Below, piece by piece: positions 1 through 8,571 of a stretch of DNA of 64,000 nucleotides (its first letter is position 1; every line of letters begins with the position of its first letter). The position numbers and the translations under genes are program-made. This DNA is from JAWKIJ01 sp041394325 (GTDB lineage: Bacteria; Actinomycetota; Acidimicrobiia; Acidimicrobiales; Microtrichaceae), in NCBI GenBank assembly GCA_041394325.1, contig JAWKIJ010000001.1, positions 2,914,001-2,978,000 of the forward strand, written 5' to 3'. The notes beneath the pieces were generated by a model. That model worked only from the letters and a program-made list of their open reading frames with translations, was not told where the DNA came from and ran no database searches.

Positions 1-1
1 C

Positions 2-403
2 GAAGCCGTCTGGTCCAACGGTGCACGCAAGCTGCGAGGGCTGTCACCTTGGAGCTACGGCAGTTGCGCGTTGGGGCGCTGGGGGCGGCGCGGCGCCATG
101 CGCGACCTCGTCAACGGCGTGATCCCGACGCGGTGGCGCACCGGACCGCTCCTCGCCGACGTCGCGTACCCCGACGTGCTCGTCGCCAAGGCGGTGACCG
201 ACGGCGACGATCTCGACCTCGTGCTGCGCGCCGGTGACGGTCCGCGTCGCGCCACGCTCGGGCTCGAACGGCTGCGACCCGAACAGACCTATCGGGTTCT
301 GGGGGGTGTGGACGACGAGGTCACCGCGTCAAGGAACGGCACCGCCCTGATCACGGTAGATCTCACCGACAGGTCCGAAGTCCGGCTCAGCCCGCTCGCC
401 TGA
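2..403 (+). CDS. Hypothetical protein, C-terminal fragment (5' end outside window)
   Basis: The frame is open from the first bases of the window, so this is the last ~133 residues of a longer protein. An internal ATG at 98 should not be taken as the start, because the upstream residues look coding (Trp/Gly/Arg-rich stretch ending near residue 32). The tail after about residue 60 alternates hydrophobic and charged residues like a small beta-sandwich and ends in Ser-Pro-Leu-Ala. I do not recognise the family with confidence. Secreted or membrane terpenoid-modifying enzymes of actinobacteria can have such tails, but that is only a guess. It ends 32 bp before the DUF5134 gene on the same strand. 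Confidence 0.6.
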   Translation, partial: EAVWSNGARKLRGLSPWSYGSCALGRWGRRGAMRDLVNGVIPTRWRTGPLLADVAYPDVLVAKAVTDGDDLDLVLRAGDGPRRATLGLERLRPEQTYRVLGGVDDEVTASRNGTALITVDLTDRSEVRLSPLA

Positions 404-435
404 GTGCCGGGCACCGCGACACCACACGCTACGCG

Positions 436-1068
436 ATGTTGTGGCTCGGGCACCCCGTCGTCCGCTGGTGTGCGGTTGCGATGCTGTCCGGAGGAATGAT
501 GTGCGCCGTCGCTGCGCTCCGGACACCGCGGCGCGACCCCGAGCTCGGCGACCCCTACCTCGGCGGACCCGAAGTGGAGGCCGGCCACGTCGTGATGCTT
601 GCCGCCATGCTGTTGATGGTCGGCGCACCGACGCTGGACCTGCAGTCCTGGTGGCGTGGGCTGTTCACCATGGTGGCCGCGTTCTACGCGGTTCGGCTCT
701 GGCACCACGCCCGCGACGCCACCTCCGGCCGCACCGGCGCAACCGTTCGCGCCGGTGCGGCCGGCTATCACCTCGTCGCCGCCCTGGCGATGCTGTGCGC
801 GACCGTCGGCCAGGATCACCACGGACACGCCCACGGGGCGGCCGCTCGCCCGACCGGCTCGGACATGCCGTGGCCGTGGCTCGCATGGCTGTTGACCGGG
901 CTGTTCCTGGCCGGCGCGTTGTTCGCGGCGGTCGTGTTCGTCACCGGTCGTGTCCCCGGAAGTGACGAGCGAGCCCACGGCCCCATTCGAACCGCCCTCG
1001 TGGCGCACCTGGTGATGGACCTTGCGATGGTGCCGATGCTCTGGAGCACTGCGGCACGGCGCGGCTGA
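436..1068 (+). CDS. DUF5134 family integral membrane protein
   Basis: 210 residues, mostly hydrophobic, with about five or six predicted membrane segments (around residues 10-28, 50-70, 75-92, 110-128, 145-168 and 190-205). The pattern of an early Met-rich helix, a His-Val-Val-Met-Leu helix and a His-rich loop (His-His-Gly-His-Ala-His near residue 130) matches actinobacterial DUF5134 membrane proteins. The His cluster may bind a metal, which is inference. It follows the truncated gene by 32 bp and precedes the acyltransferase gene by about 70 bp. Function is unknown. Confidence 0.7.
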   Translation: MLWLGHPVVRWCAVAMLSGGMMCAVAALRTPRRDPELGDPYLGGPEVEAGHVVMLAAMLLMVGAPTLDLQSWWRGLFTMVAAFYAVRLWHHARDATSGRTGATVRAGAAGYHLVAALAMLCATVGQDHHGHAHGAAARPTGSDMPWPWLAWLLTGLFLAGALFAAVVFVTGRVPGSDERAHGPIRTALVAHLVMDLAMVPMLWSTAARRG

Positions 1069-1124
1069 CCGCGAATCCGCCGGCCTTTCCCTCGTCACCG
1101 GGCTGAGCCGATCGGGAGGTCCGC

Positions 1125-1130
1125 TACCGT
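1125..1130 (+). promoter_or_regulatory. -10 element of the acyltransferase gene, near-leaderless
   Basis: A TACCGT hexamer ends 8 nt before the ATG at 1139 and there is no Shine-Dalgarno sequence. The spacing predicts transcription starting at or next to the start codon, as in actinobacterial leaderless genes. Confidence 0.4.
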
Positions 1131-1138
1131 CTGTTCCC

Positions 1139-3261
1139 ATGGCGGGAACAACTCGGAAAACGGCGTCGAGCCGCGTGTCGGCTCGCGGACCGGCGCGGCC
1201 GACCGTCGGCGCCGAGCAGGGAGCGACCGGCGCGCGTATCGCCGGTCTCGACGGGCTCCGCGGGCTGCTCGTGCCCCTCGTACTCCTCTACCACCTCAAC
1301 ATCGGGGGGTTCGGCGGATTCCTCGCGCTCGAAGGATTCTTCGTCCTGTCGGGCTTCCTGATCACCCTCCTACTGCTCGAACGTCCGCCGCAGAGCGCCC
1401 GGGAGATCGGACGGTGGTGGCTCCGACGATGCCGCCGGCTGGTCCCTGCGGTGGTCGTCGTGGTCGCCATCACCCTCATCGCATTCCGGAGCACCGAAGG
1501 GATCGCACGCGACGCGTTCTCGACACTCACGTGGTGGCGGAACTGGGAGATGGCCTACGGCACGACGACCTACTGGTCCACTGCCGTCAGTCCGCTCAAG
1601 CACATGTGGTCACTGTCGGTGGAGGAACAGTTCTATCTACTGTTCCCGCTGCTCGTCGTCGCCGTGCTGCGTGCCGCGGGAGGCTCGCCGCGATCCAGGG
1701 CGATCGCCGTCGCGACGGCCTGTGGGATCCTCACCGCCGCGGGCTACGGGTGGCAGGCACTGCTCGCGTCGGACGGCGGGCTCAACCGCGTCTACCTGGG
1801 CTCCGATACGCGCTGCATCCATCCTGTTGGGTTGCACGGCCGGCGCGTTGACGTGGCGATCCCCCCGCCGACACGCTCCGGCCGGTCACACCCTCATCAT
1901 CGCCGCGTTCGGAGCGCTCGGCGGGATCGTGTGGCTCGGCAACGTCCTGCGGATCGAGGACGTTCGCACCTATCAGGGCGGTTTCCTGCTGACCTCGCTG
2001 ACGTGGCTGCTCATCACGCTCGCCGCCGCGCGCCCGGACCGGTTGCGACGTTGTTCTCCACGCCACCGTTGCGGTGGCTCGGCGTCCGCTCCTACGGGAT
2101 CTACCTGTGGTCCTGGCCGGTGCAGGTCCTCGTCCAGGCGCGCTGGCCTGCCCTCGGACTGCCGTCTGTCGCCCTGATCACCGTGGCCGCCTCGTTCACC
2201 CTCGGGGCCGCATCGTTGTGGCTGATCGAACAACCCCTCCGCGAGGCCAGTGGCTGGGCTCGACGACCCGCGGTGCGGCGAACGGCCTGGATCGGTGGGC
2301 TCGCCACGGTCGCCGTCGTCGTCGCGGCCATCGACGTTACCGGAGACGTGTACCCGCCGGTCGCCGCCATGACCGACCGATCCAGCACCCACGACGCCAT
2401 GGACTCGGCGGGAGGCTCGCGAACCGTGCCGGGCGATCGACCACCACTTCGCCGGGGTCGCCGAACACACCTCAGGGCAGCCCGCCCGGGCCGAACACCG
2501 CCCAGACCGCGCCACCTACTCCCCCGCCCTCGTCGCGCCCGCTCACCGTCCTGGTCGGTGGGGACTCACAGGCGGCCACCATCGCTCACGGTGTGCGGCG
2601 TTCGGAGCTTCCGCCCTACATCGGCGCGGTCGCGAACGCCGGTGTCCTGGGCTGTGGGGTCCTCGTCCGCACTCCCGGCTGGATGGTCGACATCCCCGCC
2701 CGCGGACTCGTCGACGGCTCGTACTGTCGGGGCGAACGCTCCGCGGAGGCCGCGGAGGTCCTGGGGCTCTCCGCCCGCCCCGATTGGCTCGTCATCTCAT
2801 CGGGCGGATTCGAGCAGTCCCATTCCTACAAAGCGCCCGACGGCCACGCGGTTCTCCCGAACAGCCCCGAGTTGCGCGCTGCGGTCAAAGCGGCACTCGA
2901 CCAGCGAATCAAGCGAGCCAACGCTCAGGGGACCCGGGTCGCGCTCTTGGAGTTCGCGTGTCCGGGACGACATCGGGGCGAACCGGACGCGGACGAGTTC
3001 ACCCGCTCGAGCATCGAGTGGCACAACTCGAACCTCCGCGAGATCGCCGCCACTCATCCCGGAACGATCACCATCCCGGCCACCGACAAGGTCTGCGTCG
3101 GTGGCGATGCCGCAGGGCGGCCGACCTCGGCAAAGGCCAAGGCATGGGGTACCCCCGACCGCGTGCACGTCACCGACGCCGGCCAGGGGTGGGTGTGGAG
3201 GGTTCAGATCGGTCCCGCGCTACAGGCACAGATGGCTGCGGATGCCAGACTGGCGCGGTGA
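1139..3261 (+). pseudogene. OafA/YrhL-type acyltransferase-3 with C-terminal SGNH domain, frame broken three times
   Basis: Membrane O-acyltransferase that would transfer an acyl group from the cytoplasm to an extracytoplasmic glycan, followed by a periplasmic SGNH-hydrolase-like domain. Seen: the N-terminal Leu-Asp-Gly-Leu-Arg-Gly signature, a Phe-Phe-Val-Leu-Ser-Gly-Phe-Leu helix, the Trp-Ser-Leu-Ser-Val-Glu-Glu-Gln-Phe-Tyr motif near 1611-1640, a final helix near 2300-2345, and a Gly-Asp-Ser block near 2565. The conserved protein moves from one frame to the next near 1811, near 2040 and between about 2400 and 2480. The first break is explained by loss of one CG in a CG repeat. With these corrected it would be ~700 residues, the normal family length. 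The start is ATG 1139. The stop overlaps the next GTG. Confidence 0.75.
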
Positions 3262-3674
3262 TCACCTCAGTCCATGCCCTGATCTACTCCGACGATGTGG
3301 ATGCGACCCGGACGTTCCTCCGAGACGTGCTCGGCTTCCCCTTCGTCAAGGACACGGTGCCGGGTGACACCTCGGAGGTAGGATGGCTGATCTTCGGCAC
3401 CGGCCCCAGCGAGGTGGGGGTCCATCCGACACGAGCGGAGTGGGACGGGAAGCTCTATGAGAGCCCGCGGCACGTTGAACTCTCCTTCATGTGCGACGAC
3501 GTGGCAACCACCCGCGCCGAACTGTCGGCGAAGGGGGCCACGTTCTCCACCGAGGTCAAGGACGAGGGTTGGGGCCTTTCCACCATCATGGAGGTGCCGG
3601 GCGCGGACCCGATCATGCTCTACGAGCCGCGCCACCAACCCGCATATCCCCTCTGGCCTGCGCCCACCGACTGA
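3258..3674 (+). CDS. VOC (glyoxalase/bleomycin-resistance) family protein
   Basis: 138 residues beginning at GTG 3258, which overlaps the stop of the acyltransferase gene (GTGA), so it is probably translationally coupled. Two beta-alpha-beta-beta-beta repeats of the vicinal oxygen chelate fold are visible: the first starts with Val-His-Ala-Leu-Ile-Tyr, the second has Val-Glu-Leu-Ser-Phe-Met and ends with Ile-Met-Leu-Tyr-Glu-Pro. The His and Glu positions fit a metal-binding VOC enzyme, perhaps a glyoxalase or dioxygenase. The substrate cannot be told from sequence. A second, unrelated VOC gene follows 66 bp downstream. Confidence 0.8.
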   Translation: MITSVHALIYSDDVDATRTFLRDVLGFPFVKDTVPGDTSEVGWLIFGTGPSEVGVHPTRAEWDGKLYESPRHVELSFMCDDVATTRAELSAKGATFSTEVKDEGWGLSTIMEVPGADPIMLYEPRHQPAYPLWPAPTD

Positions 3675-3728
3675 GGATCGGGCGCCTGGCGCGTCCGCTT
3701 ACCGCGAGCAGCGGCAGACGGGTGCAGG

Positions 3729-3734
3729 TAGGTT
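3729..3734 (+). promoter_or_regulatory. -10 element for leaderless VOC gene
   Basis: A TAGGTT hexamer ends 6 nt before the GTG at 3741. With the usual distance to the start site, transcription would begin on the start codon. This supports GTG 3741 as the true start. Confidence 0.45.
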
Positions 3735-3740
3735 CGGCGC

Positions 3741-4118
3741 GTGATCGATCATCTCGGCATCCAGTGCAATGACGTCGCCGCCAGCGCGGCCTTCTACGAC
3801 AAGGTCCTCGAGCCACTCGGAGCGAGTCGCCTCATGGAACCCCACGAAGGTGTGATCGGCTTCGGGATTCCGCCCACACCCGACTTCTGGCTCGGACCAC
3901 TGTCGGACAACCACACGGGATGGCGAGAGGACCACATCTGCTTCGCCGCCCCATCCCGCGCCGCAGTGCATGCCTTCTTCGATGCCGCCGTCGCCGCAGG
4001 GGCCGAGGTGCTCCACGAACCCAAGGAGTGGCCCATCTACCACCCCCACTACTACGGCGCGTTCATGCGCGACCCCGACGGCAACAACGTCGAGGCGGTC
4101 TGCCACTCCCCCGAATAG
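3741..4118 (+). CDS. VOC family protein (glyoxalase-like)
   Basis: 125 residues with the classic start Met-Ile-Asp-His-Leu-Gly-Ile and the conserved Ala-Phe-Tyr-Asp-Lys-Val-Leu-Glu-Pro-Leu-Gly segment of the YcaC/catechol-dioxygenase-like VOC subfamily. Candidate metal ligands are His4, a His in the Glu-Asp-His-Ile-Cys-Phe strand near residue 64 and the Glu of the final Asn-Asn-Val-Glu-Ala-Val strand. The Asp-Pro-Asp-Gly-Asn turn is present. GTG 3741 is chosen because a -10-like hexamer lies 6 nt upstream and the family starts exactly here. The substrate is unknown. Confidence 0.85.
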   Translation: MIDHLGIQCNDVAASAAFYDKVLEPLGASRLMEPHEGVIGFGIPPTPDFWLGPLSDNHTGWREDHICFAAPSRAAVHAFFDAAVAAGAEVLHEPKEWPIYHPHYYGAFMRDPDGNNVEAVCHSPE

Positions 4119-4156
4119 CCGCCGACCACCGAGCCTCCCCGGAGATCTCAGCCACC

Positions 4157-4357
4157 ATGGCGGCCGCGGTGACCATCGTGCCGATCGGCGTGGTCCGGGG
4201 TGGTCGCGCGGAGCCGGTCGACGACGCCGCCGAAGTCATCTGGGCCACCGCCGGCTCCGAGCTGTTCGTCCTCCTCACCGGCGAACGGCACTGGAGCCAC
4301 GACCGCTACGAGGCCTGGCTCCACGACACCTGGTGTCGCCTGCTACTCCCGACCTGA
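4157..4357 (+). pseudogene. Short chimera-like ORF: TrmO-like start joined to a TetR C-terminal end
   Basis: 66 residues. Residues ~3-22 (Thr-Ile-Val-Pro-Ile-Gly-Val-Val-Arg-Gly-Gly...) resemble the first strand of TsaA/TrmO-type tRNA methyltransferases. From about residue 25 (Ala-Ala-Glu-Val-Ile-Trp-Ala) to the end (Arg-Tyr-Glu-Ala-Trp-Leu-His-Asp-Thr) it resembles the last two helices of TetR-family regulators. Neither half is complete, so I read it as a deletion scar or remnant, with the junction near nt 4225-4232. It lies between a VOC gene and the convergent monooxygenase gene. It could also be a small orphan protein. Confidence 0.4.
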
Positions 4358-4371
4358 AGGGACGACCCTGG

Positions 4372-5891
4372 TCAGCGATACTCGAGGAACTCGTCCACGA
4401 CGTCGCGGCGGAGCGCACGGAAGTCCTTCAGGTAGCTCTGGTGGTTGCGCCACGGATAGGTCCGCCCCTGGCGCGGCAACCGATCGTCGGCCCTGACGAT
4501 GTAGCCCGAGGTAAGGCCCATGAGGTTTCCGTCGGCGACGGTGCCGCCGTGGTTCACGGGGGTCACCCGGGTCATCCGCTCCGCGCGGAGGTGGTTCAAC
4601 ACCCGCGCGACGAATCCGCACGTCAGGTCCGCCTTGAGAGTCCACGCGCGTTGGCATACCCGATCACGAGGGCCAGGTTCGGTACGCCTTCGAGCATCGT
4701 GCCCTTGTACGTGAGGCGGGTGGCCGGGTCGACCTTGTCGCCGTCGACGAACAGTTCGGTCCCGCCACCGATGAGGATGTCGAGCCCCGTCGCGGCGACG
4801 ACGACGTCGGCGTCGAGTGCTCCGCCCTCACGAAGCTCCAGTCCCGTGCGGGTGAAGCGCTCGATGTGATCGGTCACCATCTCGACACTGCCGTTGCGGA
4901 TCGCCTTGAACAGGTCGCCGTCGGTCACGACGCACAGGCGTTGGTCCCACGGCTCGTAATGCGGTGTGAAATGACGGTCGACGTCGAATCCCGGCGGAAG
5001 CCGGCTCGCCACCTGCCTGCGCAACACGCGCTTCATCACGGTCGGTGCCCTGCGGCTGAGCTTGAACATGCCGAGCGTGGCCGCCACGTACTGCCAGCGC
5101 AATGCACCGCCTCGCCATCGCCGCGGCAGCACCCGGCTCAGGACCTTCGTCGGAGCGTTGGTGGTGGGCAGCGAGACCATGTAGGTCGGGGAGCGTTGCA
5201 ACATCGTGACCTTCGAGGCCACCTTCGCAAGTTCGGGAACGAGTGTGACCGCCGTGGCACCGGAGCCCACGACCACCACGTGTTTGCCCTTGAGGTCGAC
5301 CCCGGAGGGCCACGCCTGCGGATGGATCAACGTGCCTTCGAAGTCGTCGAGCCCGTCCCAGTCGGGGAGGTAGCCACGGTCGTAGCGGTAGTAGCCCGTG
5401 CAGGAGACGACGAAGCCGGCGGTGAGTTCGAAGGTCTCGACCGCGGTGGCGTCGTCGCCGAGCCGCTCGGCCGTGACCGTCCACCGGCCGTCGTCGCTCG
5501 ACCACTCCGCACGCACCACTCGGTGGCGGAAACGGATCTTGGAGTAGGTGCCGTCCTCGTGCGCCGCCTCCTCGATGTAGCGGCGAATCTCGTCACCCTT
5601 GCCGATCGTGCGGTCCAGCGGCCACGGCTTCCACGGGTAACTGAAGGTGAACATGTCCGAGTCGGAGCGAATGCCCGGATAGCGAAACAGATCCCAGGTC
5701 CCGCCGATCCGGTCTCGCCCCTCGAACATCGCGAAGGTGGCCCACGGACACGACGTCCTCAGGTGGTGCGCCGCGTCGATACCCGACAGCCCAGCCCCCA
5801 CGACCAGGACGTCGAGGTGCTCCCGCGGTGACGTCGCGCCGCGTTGGGGTGCGGTGTCGTCCGCATCGCGCTCGATCGTGGTCGCGCCCAT
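4372..5891 (-). CDS. Baeyer-Villiger-type FAD-dependent monooxygenase (one frame break)
   Basis: Class B flavoprotein monooxygenase expected to use FAD, NADPH and O2 to oxidise a ketone or similar substrate. Seen: N-terminal FAD site Val-Val-Gly-Ala-Gly-Leu-Ser-Gly near residue 32, the Gly-Gly-Thr-Trp motif near residue 63, the Baeyer-Villiger fingerprint Phe-Glu-Gly-Thr...His-Pro-Gln-Ala-Trp-Pro near residue 185-195, then the NADPH site Val-Val-Gly-Ser-Gly-Ala-Thr. The frame reaches an early stop near 4623, but the conserved C-terminus (Trp-Thr-Leu-Lys-Ala-Asp-Leu through Glu-Phe-Leu-Glu-Tyr-Arg) continues in another frame. One missing base near 4647 would restore ~506 residues. A GGAGG ribosome site precedes the ATG. 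A dyad at 5915-5942 suggests repressor control. Confidence 0.85.
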
Positions 5892-5914
5892 GGAAGTCCT
5901 CCGAATGGCAACTA

Positions 5915-5942
5915 TAGAAACCGACCCGTTGGTTTGTTTCTA
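5915..5942. promoter_or_regulatory. Candidate operator upstream of the Baeyer-Villiger monooxygenase
   Basis: Arms TAGAAAC (5915-5921) and GTTTCTA (5936-5942) are perfect inverted repeats. A second, slightly offset pair, AAACC (5918-5922) and GGTTT (5931-5935), lies inside. It is 24-51 nt upstream of the start codon, in promoter position, and resembles TetR-type operators. The nearest TetR-like sequence is the remnant at 4157-4357. Confidence 0.45.
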
Positions 5943-5992
5943 GACGATATCCTCGTCCTCCGTCCCATGGGAGTCAAGCGGGACCCGTCGGG

Positions 5993-7542
5993 TCAGAGGT
6001 TTGCGTCGATCCAGGTGAGACGGTCGCCGAGCCACTTGGTGAGGAACGCCTTGGTGTCGACGTCCTTGGGTGTGATCCCCCAACGGATCGCGTCGGCGGA
6101 TCGGGCCGTGGCGATCCGCGCATCGGTCGCGTCGATCCCGCGACCACCGACCGGAACTCGGGGAGCAGTTGGTTCCAACGCTCCCGCGCCTGGGCCTTCA
6201 ACGCCGGATCCTCGAACAGCCGCGGCAACCACCGGCCGAAGAACGGCAGGTTGATCCACCATCCGTCCGCCGGCCAGCCCGGCGTGAACTCGTTGCGAGC
6301 ACCCATCGAGAGGTCGAAGTCCCACACGGGACCGAACGTGAGCTTGCCGTTGCGGGGTTTGGTGACGTAGCTGCTCGACCACATCGAGTCCTGCTGTTTG
6401 GCGAGTTCGGCCAGGAAGTACCAGTCCAGGAACGCGTCGACGTCGAGCCACGCCCGGTAGCCGGTGGCGGGATCCGTGAACGTGTCGCTCCTGACCACGG
6501 CCTCGAAGGAGTTGATGTGGTTGCGGATGTAGTCGAACTGCTCGGGGGTTGGCGGATCGGGATCCTTGATCACGATCTCGACCCCCTCGTTGGAGATGAA
6601 GCCGGGCTCGATGTTGGTGTTGAGGTGGAAGTCGAACTCGAGCAGGTACCCGCCGGTCAACGAGTCGCCCGCGACGTCGGTGTCGCTCATCTCGTCTATG
6701 TTCACACGATCCGGGTCCACCTCGATGTGTTCGCCCAGCAGGTACAGACCGTCGTAGCTGCCGTTGAGGATCACCTCCACGTAACGGAACCGCGGGGTCC
6801 ATGCGAGTCCGGTCCGGCCGCTGAGTTGGAATGCGACCTCGTTGCGGAGGTGGCTCGGATCGAAGAAGTCGGCCAGCAGCACCCAGTCGCGGTTCGCGGG
6901 CATGCCGAGCAATGACGCCTTCGCGGACAGCTTCAGTCGGTACGGCTTCTTGGGTGCCGACCAGGTCGAGTTGCCGCGACCCTTGATTCGGGTGGTGCCG
7001 CTGTAGGCGGGATACGCCGCGCCGTTCGGATCGATACCGATGGTGGCGTCGAGGTAGACGTCCTTGTCGACGACCGGCGCTTCGCCGGCAGTGTCGATGC
7101 GCACCACCGGAAGGGTGAGGTCGACGTAGAGGAACTTCTTGCCGCTCGACCACTCGCCGGGAGTCCCGTCGGCGACGTAACGAACCCTCGCCCAGTGCAG
7201 GCGCCCACCCCTCAGACCCGCCGTCGCGTCCACCTGCGGTTGGGCCGTGGTGGCACCCGACCAGACGGTTGTGCCGTACTCACGCCACTGCCACTCGTAG
7301 GTGGCGCCGGCCGGAGCGTCGACCGTCCAGCCGAGCCGGACCGATCCGTCACCCTGGCGCACGGTCGGTGCCGGGAGTGACGTGTCACCCGGCCCCGGAT
7401 CCACCGGGGTACCACCCGAATCGGGTGTACACGCGACGCCCGCGGTGAGCAGGCCGGTAAGGACGACCGCCAGCGCCCTGACCAGCCGTTGCCTGCCGGG
7501 CCGGAGGCGGTGTGATCGGTCGTGACCTCGTCGCGGTTCCAT
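5993..7542 (-). CDS. CotH-kinase-family lipoprotein with N-terminal fibronectin-like domain (one frame break)
   Basis: Predicted exported protein. A basic N-terminus and hydrophobic segment (residues ~20-38) are followed by Gly-Val-Ala-Cys, a weak lipobox. Residues ~55-130 look like a fibronectin-type beta domain (Trp-Gln-Trp-Arg-Glu-Tyr-Gly). From ~145 to the end is a CotH-like kinase fold: Ile-Lys-Gly-Arg-Gly-Asn-Ser-Thr-Trp, then Lys-Lys-Pro-Tyr-Arg-Leu-Lys, Leu-Arg-Asn-Glu-Val-Ala, Gly-Leu-Tyr-Leu-Leu-Gly-Glu and Pro-Val-Trp-Asp-Phe-Asp-Leu. CotH proteins are atypical secreted protein kinases. The last ~45 residues read correctly only after a small indel near 6145, ending at 5993. Without it the protein ends at 5974 with an unrelated tail. 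No spore genes are nearby. Confidence 0.8.
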
Positions 7543-7689
7543 CGGATACCCCCTTGATGCACACGTCGATCGTTCCCCCGCTCCTGAGCCGGGGATCCGG
7601 TGAGCCGGTCACGCTAACCGTCGGCCCACGGGGTCTGCCGGGGATTCCGGTCACACCGCCCACCGTGACCTCGACCAACGGCTCCCAGC

Positions 7690-8571
7690 TCAGGGACGGC
7701 GGGGAGGATGCATGTAGGTGGGGTTCGACCGACTGAGCATCGAGTCGGCCCGGGCCCGGATCTGCGAGTCGGTCCGGTCGCTCCGGGGCAGGATCCAGAA
7801 CCGACCGGCGCGGACGCCCTCGATCGCCTCGGCCGCGACGTCCTCGACCGGGGTGAAGTCGGGCTCGACACCCGCGGCACGCAGTCTGGCCTCGATCTCG
7901 GCCGCGCTCCGCGGCCCTGACGGTGCGTCGCCGTCGGACCAACGTCGGGGGCGTCGTTGCCCCGAGGTCAACAGACCCGTATTCAGTACCTTCGGCCCGG
8001 GGAACAGCACCGACACCCCGATGTCGGCGCCGACCGCGAGCAACTGGCCGTACAGCACCTCGCTCAGCGTCGTGACCGCCGCCTTGGTGGTCGCGTACAC
8101 CGCGGTGTTGGGCAGTGGAGCGATCCCGCCGTTGCCCGAGGAGGTGTTCATCACATGGCCCTCCTCGCCCGCCTCGATCATCCGTGGGACGAAGGCCTTG
8201 ATGCCGTGCACCACACCCCAGACGTTGACCGAAATGCCCCAGCCCCAGTCGTTGAGCGTGTGATCCCACATGTTGCCCCGGCCGGACGCGCCGACGCCGA
8301 CGTTGTTGCACAACAGGTGGACCGCGCCGAACCGGTCGTATGCGAAATCGGCGAGACCGACCACCGAGTCGAAGTCGGTCACATCGCAGACCACGGCCTC
8401 GGCGTCGGCACCGGCGGTTCGCAGGCGCAAGACCACCGCATCGAGCGCGTCGGCCTCGACGTCGGCCAACACGACCTTCATCCCCTCGGCCGCGCAACGC
8501 TCACCGAGGGCCGCACCGACTCCACCGGCACCACCGGTGATCACCGCGACCCTCCCGTCGAACTCGTCCAT
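7690..8571 (-). CDS. SDR family oxidoreductase
   Basis: 293 residues of the short-chain dehydrogenase/reductase family, NAD(P)-dependent. Seen: cofactor motif Thr-Gly-Gly-Ala-Gly-Gly-Val-Gly near residue 12, Asn-Asn-Val-Gly near 89, catalytic Ser in Asn-Thr-Ser-Ser-Gly-Asn near 142, and Tyr-Ala-Thr-Thr-Lys near 157-161. The C-terminal extension of ~60 residues ends in a Pro/Arg tail. ATG 8571 overlaps the stop of the upstream amidohydrolase (ATGA), so the two are co-translated and may act in one catabolic route. The substrate is unknown. Confidence 0.88.
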   Translation of the reverse strand: MDEFDGRVAVITGGAGGVGAALGERCAAEGMKVVLADVEADALDAVVLRLRTAGADAEAVVCDVTDFDSVVGLADFAYDRFGAVHLLCNNVGVGASGRGNMWDHTLNDWGWGISVNVWGVVHGIKAFVPRMIEAGEEGHVMNTSSGNGGIAPLPNTAVYATTKAAVTTLSEVLYGQLLAVGADIGVSVLFPGPKVLNTGLLTSGQRRPRRWSDGDAPSGPRSAAEIEARLRAAGVEPDFTPVEDVAAEAIEGVRAGRFWILPRSDRTDSQIRARADSMLSRSNPTYMHPPRRP

